Source: Amphimedon queenslandica (Eukaryota > Porifera > Demospongiae > Haplosclerida > Niphatidae). Taken from it: 55,786 nucleotides of DNA. The position numbers and the translations under genes were made by a program. Within the stretch, counting starts at the first letter, position 1. Every line of letters starts with the position of its first letter. The notes beneath the pieces are model-generated. The model made no database searches, was not told the origin of the DNA, and saw only the letters and a list, made by a program, of their open reading frames with translations. The DNA lies in the NCBI RefSeq assembly GCF_000090795.2, contig NW_003546316.1, forward strand, positions 108,689-164,474, written 5' to 3'. Positions 11,187 to 22,000 of the stretch are shown piece by piece.

Positions 11187-11972
11187 TTCTGTACTGACTC
11201 AAGTCAATATCATGCTTTTGATTGCCACCATTACACTCAAAATAGCCTGTTCAGTTTTCTTTTTTTTAGCTGTCTGCACTTTTTAGCAGATGCTTTGCCT
11301 CTTAAGTTAGGCATTGGTTGTAATTAAATACTATATGCACAGTATTATTATATAAATCAACCAGGTGTTAAATGCTGAATTTCATAAGAGCTATAATACT
11401 AACACTCATTATGATGGCACAGATACTGTTTTGATAGATTTTATTTACCTAAAGGGATCATGCATGAGACAGCAAAAAATTATGCATCAAGAAATGCAAG
11501 CAGCTAATGTAAAATTGCCAATTTAATTTTTGAATTAAATTTTAAATTATTTTTCTACTTACAAGTGGTTAATGATCACAATACTGCTGTCTAGATATAC
11601 TTAAAAGAGTCTATATAGTACTGTATATCTATATGTTAACACTCATCTATGCAGCAAGTCCAAAAATTTGGTGTGATCTTGGAGGCAAAATTGGCTGAAA
11701 CCATAGATATGCTGAAACATGCTACATTGCATGACAATATCAAAATAGCTTTATTAGCTCTGAACATTTATAAAGTAATAATTAAACAAGTACATGTACT
11801 TTAAACTAATGTGAAAAAACAAGATATCTATCTATATAAAGTGTTTAAGTGATGGCTTTATGTACTTCATAGTTTTTAATCTTTCTCTTTTGATATTTAA
11901 CTATAACAAGAAAATAATAATAATAATAATAATAATAATAGTAATGCACTTCCATGTAGGTTTCCAGCATAC

Positions 11973-14737
11973 CTAAGTTTCTGAACTATTAGTCACAGGA
12001 TTGCCCTCAACCTATCATTATCAAAAGTATCATCATTATTGTAATAAGAAATATTGAAATACCTCATCAGATATGCCATTTATCTTAGCACCATTGCCTC
12101 TACAGTAACAATAACAGAACATCATTAACACGATATTGAGTTTAACATGAAATTAACACGATATTAATCACTCACTCATCTGTCATAGGTTGATGCCATG
12201 ATTTAGCTAATTCATCATCTCTTGTCTACAATAAAATAATAAATAATAATAAAATACACAAATCTAATAATTAAATGTACATGTACATGTATATTTACAT
12301 TTCCAAGTTTCTCTTTCTCTTCCTCTTCACACTGAGATAAACTGATGCCATGCAAGACAGTAGAGGCTGGCTTTTTGGGTGACTATAATTAATATAATTA
12401 TTATATAGTTAAAATTAAAAATAATCTCACTATTGGTAGAGGTTTCCATTCAACTGGTAGATCACTAAAAATAGATAAATAAATAAATAAATGAATGAAT
12501 AATGAAGACATACTCCTGTTCTTTTAGTAGCTGATAGTAGGACAATTCGTTGAATAAAATTTCGCTAACATCCACCAACAAATCTTCCCCGATATCACCC
12601 AACCTTTAAATAATAACAACAACAATAACAACAACAACAACAACAACAATACCTTTTATTGATGTACTTTCCTATGGCAGAACTCAAACTGATTTCAATT
12701 TGTTTCAGGAACATATTCTTTAACTGTCCACCGCCACTTTCATCTTCATTAAGCTATGGAACACACAAAAATCAATAATGACACTAGACTATAACACTAA
12801 AAACCTCCTTGTCGCTCTTGATAACAATGTTCAATATGGACTCCTGGATATACTGCAATAGCTCGACATTACAAATTGTATTCAAATGATCCTTCAGCAA
12901 AGGAATAACTTCCTATATAAAAATTATTAATACGTAAAATATTGAGGTAGGGGAGTAATTATAATAATTATATATACTTACAGTCATTATTATCTTAATT
13001 TTATCATCCATTAAGCTGTTTATGTCACTGGATCCACCAGATACCATCACATTCAATGGATCAACAACCACCACATTATGTAATGGCTCTTCCATGTCTT
13101 CATTGTTGCTACAGGAGCATTGCTTTAATAATTAAGAGACTCGTATGAGGACTAGTTACTTGTTATTATTATTAGGAGGAGGAGGAGGAGTGGAGAGTGA
13201 ACTGGCTGAATCAACTTTCTCAACATAATCAAATCTATTTTTAAAACAAATATATAACACAGCAACAGAATAATAAATAAACTACTTTGCACTGTTGCTT
13301 CGTTTGCTTGCCTTCCCCTAATAAACAAATAAAATAAAATAAATAAATAAAAGATTGATATTACTTGATTGACTTCAGTTAAGAATCGACTGGTAATATC
13401 CTGTATAGCATACAACCCTCTCTGTCTTAAATAATCAGTGTTCAGTAGCTGCAATTTACCAAATAACTCTATCTATAAAATTATAAATAGATATATTGAG
13501 ACAGGCTCTATTAATGGAGGAGAAATGGCCTCCATTTCTTTCTCTCTATCTCTTCCTTTACCAGATAGTGTGGTCTTTCTTCATTTTGAGCGATGAGAGC
13601 TGCAACCTCAGAATAAATGACATCTCTCAGTCCTTCAAATTGAACTCTACAAACAACAACAACAAACAAACAAACAAACAAATAAATATTATAAAACTAT
13701 AATTATATACTAACTGTTTTCCTGATGCACTAACAGATGGGGGCACATCTAAATAATAAAAATAAATAATAAAAAGGCAAATACATTGTAAACCTTGTTG
13801 TTTAAATAATGGAGTGTACTGTAGGTGAGGATTGGTGGGTCGGGCGAACGGGCTAAAGGGAGTAGCACCTGCATATTGATTCATGGGAGGGAATGGAGCC
13901 GGGGGAGGAGGGATAACACCTTCCTATTAATAAATAAATAAATAAACAAATAATAATTAAATAATAACCTGAAAGCTACTGTTAGCAGTAGTCTCATTTT
14001 CCTCTTTAAGAGTAGAGCTGTTCATGTGACCTGGTGACACGTGATATTATTAATAACTATTAATTAACTACTAGTTAGTAACCTGTAGCTTCACTGCATA
14101 CTTGCCAGTAAGCATTATTGAGGTACTCATTATAACCCTAACAATAAAGAATTTATTATTTTGGTAGTTATTATTATTATTTTATAATTAATATCATTGT
14201 TATAATAGATTTATTATTATTATTACTATTACTATTATTATTACTAATAGCAGAATTTAATATAGATACCTGTAAATAGCTATGGTATTGCTGTAACTGG
14301 CTCATTTGTTCCTGTATGTAAGGAAGTGAGTCCAGCCTTTGATGTAATGTATTCAACAATAAAGACTGCTGGTCCATCAACTGGCCACACATATCAGTGC
14401 TCTTTCTAAGCTGATCTCTTAAAAACTCATCCTATGATAAAAATTAATAATAATATTCATTAATAATTATTAATTAAAATACCTGGCTATTAGTATTATC
14501 ATTGGCCATGGTTGGTTGGGGGAGTTTTGAAGAGTGTTTGTGAACGCTGTAGTTAAACAACTGACCATCATTAGTCTTAGCTTTGTTCTCTATAAATAAA
14601 AATGATAGTATCATAATAACTGAGAACAACGGCAATGAATTAACCGATTGTTGCTGTTGACTGCTCAATTTCGTCCTCACTGGATCCACCCCATGTACCA
14701 GCAGTAGTATCAACAACTCCACTGATAATAATAATAA

Positions 14738-14804
<67 letters not shown>

Positions 14805-16199
14805 GATACAGTAACACTTATAGAATACATGTACATGTACCTTTCCTGATCTGATCCTCGACTTAGTTTTTCAATATCCTACGAAATGAAACAAAATTAT
14901 GATTTCATGCTCAAATTTAAAGCAAATTAGGCAATGACCATGGGCTATATATAGTCCATGCTTTTTTAAGTGGCACCAAATCACCCCCATTTTTGTTCAT
15001 TGATGTCCTAGAAAGCTTGATATACCTTTTGCAGTTGCTGCAGTTGAGATGTCTTCTTCAATAAAGTAGTATAAAGCTGCTTTTGACGTATTAGCTCGTT
15101 TTCAAGTTTCCTTTGGATACTAACATCTCCCACTTTATCACTAGTTAAACTCTAGGAATATCCAATACATGTAACTGTAACTACAAAATGTAATTCTTTT
15201 TATTCACCTGTAATTCATTGAGCATTTTTTCCAAGTTCTTTAATTCGTTTCTTTTTCTCTTTAGCTCTTCATTGGCACTAACTATAGATAATAATAATTA
15301 TACATCAGTAGTATCATGGATCAACAATCACATCAAAGCAGACCAATATAGTTTATTTTCACGGTGAAATATTTTCGTAAATTTCGCAGTTTTTTGCTCC
15401 CTTGTGATATTTGCCCACTGCATATTCTGAATCTCCACTGTACTGCCACATGGTGCAGTCTGCAAGCTATTCATGAAAATTAAACCTGCAAAATCTTTAA
15501 AATGCAAGATTCGCGAAAATTTTCTACCGCAAAAATAAACCAGCTAGTATACGGTATTTGGAAATACATAATTATTGGTACCTTCTGGTCCACTGGCAGC
15601 TCTCTTTATTGGGTCAGTCCCAGTCCCAGGGCCGGGGGTAGCTTTGAGGTTAGGGGCACTCTCAATCTTCAATAGTTGATCATGCATGCTCCTTAGGTTA
15701 CTTTTGACATCATCAAATACTCTAATAACAATAATGTTAAGTAATAAGTATAATAATATTCACTAGTATTTATGATTACTTTGTTTTTTCGCTAGTATCT
15801 TCAGGCTCTACTCGTTCTGATGTTCCATCAGCATCAGAAACACTCACAGGTACTATATCACCTTCACCACCACTATCTATAAATAAATAATTTATTATTA
15901 TTGTTATTATTATTGTGAATGATTATATACTTTTTATTGATTGTATTTGTAATAACAACTTCTCCACTTGAGCCCTCTTTTCTTTCATTTCATCCAGTTG
16001 TTGGATGATATCCAACTCCTCAATATTCACTGATGTCTCTTCTTCTATCTCCTCTTCCTTCTGTGATGTAGTGGTAGTGTTAAGACTCTCCTTCTCTATC
16101 ATAACTGCAGCCAGCCTTTCCTCTGCCTCTTTCTTCATCGATAATAACTGCGCCTGCTTAGCATGCAACAACTCCATCTAAACAACAACAATAATAACA

Positions 16200-16254
<55 letters not shown>

Positions 16255-17903
16255 ACCTGTTGTTGCTGTTCAAGAAGTTTTTTTAATAATTGATGCTGCT
16301 CTTGTAGCGCTAGCAAATCGAATTCTTCATCGTCATCGTCAACTAGCTCTTCTCCTTCCTCTTCCTCCTCCTCCTAACATTTATAATAATAATTGTATAC
16401 ACATACATGTATATTAACAGGGTTTCGTCAGGAAATTTTTGAAGTTGCTCAAAAATCGGGCCAAAGTCCCTGTACTATATAGTACAGGGTCTTAGGACAA
16501 ATTTCGCCAAAAATGACTAAGAGAAAATTCTCCATTTTTATTACATTTTCTGATGCATATACATGTACTTATGTTGTGTAGCAAGTTTGAGTTGATTCTG
16601 GTCAAAATTGGATTTTTAATGAATTTTAGAAGTTGCTCCAAAATCGGACAAAAGTCCTTAGGCCAAATTTTGCCAAAAATGACTAAGAGAGAATTCTCTA
16701 TTTTTATTACATTTTCTGATGCATATATATGTACTTATGTTGTGTAGCAAGTTTGAGTTGATTCCGATCAAAATTGGATTTTTTATGATTTTTAGAAGTT
16801 GCTCCAAAATCGGACAAAAGTCCCTGTACTATAGTACAGGGTCTTAGACCAAATTTTGCCAAAAATGACTAAGAGAGAATTCTCCATTTTTATTACATTT
16901 TCTGATGTACATACATGTACTTATGTTGTGTAGCAAGTTTGAGTTGATTCCGATCAAAATTGGATTTTTTATGAATTTTAGAAGTTGCTCCAAAATTGGA
17001 CAAAAGTCCCTGTACTATAGTACAGGGTCTTAGGACAAATTTCACCAAAAATGACTAAGAAAGAATTCTCCATTTTTATTACATTTTCTGATGCATATAC
17101 ATGTACTTATGTTGTGTAGCAAGTTTGAGTTGATTCCGATCAAAATTGGATTTTTTATGAATTTTCAAAGTTACTAAAAAGGATTATGCTATTAAAAGCT
17201 TATCAGCTTATGAAACGTGTTCTAGTAGGCCACTTAGCATCCTTTGTGGGATTGTGGGAAACCCTGTACTAGTGTATATGTAGTAACATTTACATTGTAA
17301 TGCGTGTTAATACTTACTTTATTTATTTCATCACGCAAACTCAGACTTTCATTTTCTTTAGAGATCTCTTCATCAACATCGTCATCATCTTCATCATTAT
17401 CTTCCTAATAAGGAAAGAATTAAAAATCAATATTCGTTAAAAATAATAATAGCGGCTTACCATGACTTTTAATAAAACTTGCAGATAATTCAATTCTTGT
17501 GTTTTTAGCTGTCTTATTAACTCAGATACCCTCTCCATTTGCTCCTCATTGTCAGACTGATCCTGTAATTGCTCATAAAGCTCTTCAGCATCTTCTATGT
17601 AGCCCTATTAATATTCATTACCATTAATTAATTAATCAATTAATTAAGTACCCTGACAGTATCCAGTCTAGACAATAAAGCGCTGACAGATACCTATACA
17701 TATTAACTAATTAACACAATTATTATTATTGTACTATTATTATTATCGTTAGATCTAGAAATAAATTTTAGAAGACATAGGCTAAATATGCTTACCGAAT
17801 TATTAATCTCTTGATTAGTATCATCATCGTCAATTATTTCTTCAGTGGGTGCTTCTTCAGTGGGTGCAGCTGCCTTTGTGTTCAGTGGTTGTGACTCCGC
17901 CAT
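11973..17903 (-). CDS. PCM1: Pericentriolar material 1 protein, compact multi-exon orthologue
   Basis: PCM1 is the scaffold of centriolar satellites, which deliver proteins to centrosomes and cilia. Start MAESQPLNTK at 17903. More than 25 small exons follow. The N-terminal half is acidic and coiled-coil (QDQSDNEEQMERVSELIRQL; ELLHAKQAQLLSMKKEAEER at about 16140-16175). The middle has YNEYLNNAYWQVC and a Pro-rich stretch. The PCM1_C-type region is diagnostic: RDVIYSEVAALIAQNEERPH, LQLLNTDYLRQRGLYAIQDI (about 13390-13450), EVIPLLKDHLNTICNVELLQ (about 12850-12912) and GDIGEDLLVDVSEILFNEL (about 12535-12595). The last exon, 12011-11973, gives DEVEGNPVTNSSET-stop after a roughly 50-nt intron; read-through without that splice would also stop soon. 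I estimate roughly 900 residues, under half the vertebrate length. The 5' flank runs into the assembly gap. Confidence 0.88.
14723..14802. repeat. (AAT)n microsatellite in PCM1 intron
   Basis: About 80 bp of ATA/TAA trinucleotide repeat, slightly interrupted, between two PCM1 exons. Confidence 0.9.
15347..15555. mobile_element. MITE-like inverted-repeat element (family C) in PCM1 intron
   Basis: The left end, TATAGTTTATTTTCACGG, and the right end, CCGCAAAAATAAACCAGCTA followed by GTATACGGTA, are imperfect inverse complements about 205 bp apart. Internal TTTCG/CGAAA motifs are also mirrored. Non-coding. A terminal fragment of the same type occurs at about 8435-8455. Confidence 0.6.
16207..16251. 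repeat. (TA)n microsatellite in PCM1 intron
   Basis: About 45 bp of pure TA dinucleotide immediately 3' (plus-strand sense) of the exon at about 15930-16178. Confidence 0.95.
16425..17175. repeat. Tandem array of the 'agtacaggg' repeat family, four units, in PCM1 intron
   Basis: Four head-to-tail units of about 165-186 bp share GTACTTATGTTGTGTAGCAA (near 16566, 16731, 16917 and 17103), AATTGGATTTTT, AGAAGTTGCTCCAAAATCGG and AGTCCCTGTACTATAGTACA. Units 2-4 are nearly identical, implying recent amplification. Related single or multiple copies occur in at least five other introns of this window. Confidence 0.85.
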
Positions 17904-17988
17904 CCTCGCTGAAATCAATTCGCTGCTTAATAGTCTCAAAAGAATCATGAGATTTGTTTAGTCTTGAGAGTGGATCGGTACGAGACAC

Positions 17989-18756
17989 NNNNNNNNNNNN
18001 NNNNNNNNNNNNNNNNNNNNNNNNNNNNNNNNNNNNNNNNNNNNNNNNNNNNNNNNNNNNNNNNNNNNNNNNNNNNNNNNNNNNNNNNNNNNNNNNNNNN
18101 NNNNNNNNNNNNNNNNNNNNNNNNNNNNNNNNNNNNNNNNNNNNNNNNNNNNNNNNNNNNNNNNNNNNNNNNNNNNNNNNNNNNNNNNNNNNNNNNNNNN
18201 NNNNNNNNNNNNNNNNNNNNNNNNNNNNNNNNNNNNNNNNNNNNNNNNNNNNNNNNNNNNNNNNNNNNNNNNNNNNNNNNNNNNNNNNNNNNNNNNNNNN
18301 NNNNNNNNNNNNNNNNNNNNNNNNNNNNNNNNNNNNNNNNNNNNNNNNNNNNNNNNNNNNNNNNNNNNNNNNNNNNNNNNNNNNNNNNNNNNNNNNNNNN
18401 NNNNNNNNNNNNNNNNNNNNNNNNNNNNNNNNNNNNNNNNNNNNNNNNNNNNNNNNNNNNNNNNNNNNNNNNNNNNNNNNNNNNNNNNNNNNNNNNNNNN
18501 NNNNNNNNNNNNNNNNNNNNNNNNNNNNNNNNNNNNNNNNNNNNNNNNNNNNNNNNNNNNNNNNNNNNNNNNNNNNNNNNNNNNNNNNNNNNNNNNNNNN
18601 NNNNNNNNNNNNNNNNNNNNNNNNNNNNNNNNNNNNNNNNNNNNNNNNNNNNNNNNNNNNNNNNNNNNNNNNNNNNNNNNNNNNNNNNNNNNNNNNNNNN
18701 NNNNNNNNNNNNNNNNNNNNNNNNNNNNNNNNNNNNNNNNNNNNNNNNNNNNNNNN
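17989..18756. other. Assembly gap (768 Ns)
   Basis: A run of unknown bases lies between the PCM1 5' end (ATG at 17903) and the LRRK-like gene (ATG at 19031). The PCM1 5' UTR/promoter and possibly upstream exons of either gene may lie within it. Any reading frame crossing it is meaningless. Confidence 1.
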
Positions 18757-19030
18757 TGCAAGATAATGGATTTTCAAGAACTTAAGCTCTGATGACATGA
18801 ATAGCTTTTAATCAATGTTTATACAGATGTGTTGTTATAACCAATCATTTACTTAAGTGCATGTATACTGAATTTGACTTTTTAAAAATTCCCAAATTTG
18901 CAGCAAGCTTCTATTGGGCCATTGGACTCTCTTTAGATATTAGATTTAATTATATTATTATGATTATTATTATTATTATTATTATTATTGTTATTATTAT
19001 TATTATTGTCGTTATTGTTATTTAATAGAA
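18757..19030. other. Upstream flank of the LRRK-like gene
   Basis: AT-rich sequence with an (ATT)n run at about 18958-19010 directly before the first exon. No promoter motif was confidently recognised. Confidence 0.6.
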
Positions 19031-22000
19031 ATGGCAAAAGCGGCCGAGTCTGAGAATACTTCTCTATTGGAAAAAGTGAGTATAAACATTTACTTCTTCT
19101 TCCTCTCTCTCTGTCATTCTTCCTCTTATTGTTTTTCATATCATGTTTTTGTTGTTGTTGTTGCATATTTTACTCTCGACTCTCTGTTTATGCTTTTTCT
19201 CATTATTGTTATCCTTTTATTTCTTTGCAGCTTTTAATAAAAGTGTCGTCATTTCATCAACAGTTACCAGACGACCTGTTTAAATGGGGTCAGACAATGC
19301 TAAACAGCACGTTACTCAAATCCACTCAATTCGGAAACAGGCACGTCGTGTCCCTCCTCATCAAATTTGGAGCCAATAACTACAAAGAATGCATCGATTC
19401 ATCTCGTCAGAACAACCACATAACGGCTTTTTTAAAGATATGTCAGGCAATTCTCGACGAAGAAGAAGATGTCATTGATATTTTATTAGCTCGTAACGAT
19501 GAGGCCGTCGAGAATTACGACAAATACAGCGAATTAATAATTTTCCGTATCATACTAGCGCCTCTGCTGCAAAATGGTAAAATCAACATATCCACTGCTA
19601 TTAACGTTGCCATGACAAGTGGCAAGTTATCCATGGCAGGTCGGATATTGCAGCACGTGTCTCATCATCCGAGCAGTGGGATCGTGGACTGGCATGACTT
19701 AGAGCTATCATATATAGACCCTCATTGGCTCCAAGGTCACGGGGTCAATTCCTTTACCTACGTCGGACTCTCTTCTAACCTTTTAAAATGCATTCCGGAG
19801 CAGATACTACGTTTTAATAATTTACAAAAAGTCCAGATGCATCACAATCGTATCACTGACATACCACATGAGCTCTTTTCGCTACCGAGGATCAAAGATA
19901 TTGACCTGTCTTTTAACTTGATATCAGCATTGCCCTCGAGCATTCATTCCAACGTTGCCAATTCACTCCAGTCCCTCAATCTCTCTAACAACAATCTCAC
20001 TCAGCTACCTTCTTATTTCAAACACTCTCACCTTCGCTCGCTGGATATCTCGTCAAACCTGTTTAGCAGCGTTCCTGATTGCCTCACAGTCATGGCCCAT
20101 TTGACGACGCTAAACATCAGCTCTAACATTGGTATTGAGATAATCCCGTACGAACTAGGCAACCTCAGGCACCTCACATTTATTGGGATGCACCGTCTCC
20201 CTTACATTAAAAACATACCAACGGCAAACAAGAGCTCGCCCTTGGAATTCTTAAAATCACGAGCTCGTACCATACAGACCATCACTCACTATGACGTTAT
20301 GGTGGTGTCTGCTAGCAACACTTCTCCACATATTGTTGAAGCTGTTTATAATGCAATCGATCGGCAGTCAAAACGAAAGCATTACTCCTGCCTTCAGTTT
20401 GATGATGACGCTCAATTTCAAATATTTCAACAATTCATGTCCCTCCCGTCCAGTATTTACGTTATCTTGTATGACATAGGAAACCCAAGCAGCCTCTACT
20501 CTGTTCTCTCTCATTTATTTCTTTACTCTTCTTCTCCTACGGTGATCATCGCCGCCTGTTCCACTGACCCTTTCATTAATGATGATCACGTTAAAATGCT
20601 CGAGCATCAAATCAAGCACTCAAATTGGAAGCAGTACAGAGAGAGAGTGACCATAGCCACGATATCAACTGACCAAGAGTCTCTGATAGGTCGGAGTAAC
20701 AGCATTCACAGCCTGATTGAATTGATTGATCGAAAAGGCTCGTTTCGACGGACTACAGCAATAGTGCCAAACAGCTATAGCGTTTTGTCCGAGTATACCA
20801 AGAGTGAGGCTACAAGATTAATAGAGGATAACAAAGCTCCTATAGTCAGCTCATGGGACATGTGGGAGCTAGTGCGCTCCAGTCCTCATCATGATTTAGC
20901 CGGCCACAAGGAGCTATCGCTCGTTACGTCGTTCCTCCAATCAATATCATCAATACTACTGCTGCCTGCTAATAATAGCAACGAAAGGGATTGCTATGTC
21001 TTGAATAGGCAGTGGTTTGTCAGGGCTATGTCCGGTTTATTGAGAAATCATCAAAATTTAAGGATTGCCAATGGTCTTTATCCGGTACGAAATCTTTGTG
21101 ATCTCCTCCACCCGTATTTTTCTACGGATATACCTTATGCTGTTTATACTGTGGCTAGCCTATTATCATTGGCTATACCTGTAACGAGTCATAACATATT
21201 AATCAAGAGCATGTTACAGTCTGCTAATAACGACCCGATCGCTTCCGATTTATCATCTCAGTATCAGATTCAACGTCTGTACAAGTTTGAGTCGCTCCCA
21301 ATGTCTCTATGGCCTCGTTTACTGTCTCACTTATTAATAAATATGAACGGAATGATTAATAGACTAACTGAAGACAAGATGGGTGAGCAGCTACTCGAAT
21401 CTTTTCATAATAATGCAGTGAATTGGAACTACTGGGCGAGTGGTATTATTGTTTGGATAAATGCGACTTCACTGGTCTACAGCATTGAATCAATTAATAA
21501 TTTCTCACTAATCATTAGTGTAGCCAATACCCCGCTTGGCATACGAGCTATGAATCTCTTATCATTTACAATAAATACACTAATAATGAACTGGTATCCT
21601 CAGCTGTGGGATACAGTTTCTATCAACGGGATCTGCAGTGTCTGTTATTCGAATGACGAGTCCCTATCTTTATTTCCTATCAACGATTGTTTTAATTCCC
21701 TGACCAATGCAAGGACTCTTTCGTGTCCGAAAGATCACGAGTTATCTCCTGTTGCGATAATACCTGATATCTGTGATGAGGACTTTGTCATGATCTCTAT
21801 GATCAAACTCAATGTTAACATCAAAGACATGTCGTCATGTCTAACAAGGCCTCCACTGGAAACCGTTTTTAAAGGTGAATATGGTAGCGTTCCGATAGCA
21901 GTGAAACCATACCCACCTCCAAACGACAGGAGCGCTAATAATCCTTTTCTCTCATTCTGGCATGAGATAACAACACTGCAATATGCCACACAGACAGATC

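Larger units (their letters stand above)
10753..11972. other. Intergenic region between PCM1 3' end and ankyrin-gene 5' end
   Basis: 1.2 kb with both flanking genes on the minus strand. It should contain the promoter of the death-domain gene on its left and the PCM1 3' UTR on its right. A perfect 36-bp palindrome (10809-10844) and a 101-nt hairpin (11086-11186) are annotated separately. A short ATA repeat lies at about 11918-11940. No convincing exon was found. Confidence 0.6.

Noticed and set aside
16425..17175. Possible non-coding RNA array
   Set aside because: No conserved hairpin or promoter was evident and related copies are scattered in both orientations, which fits a dispersed repeat better.
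17857..18798. Long open frames spanning 17.9-18.8 kb on both strands
   Set aside because: They consist of unknown residues across the N gap and carry no information.
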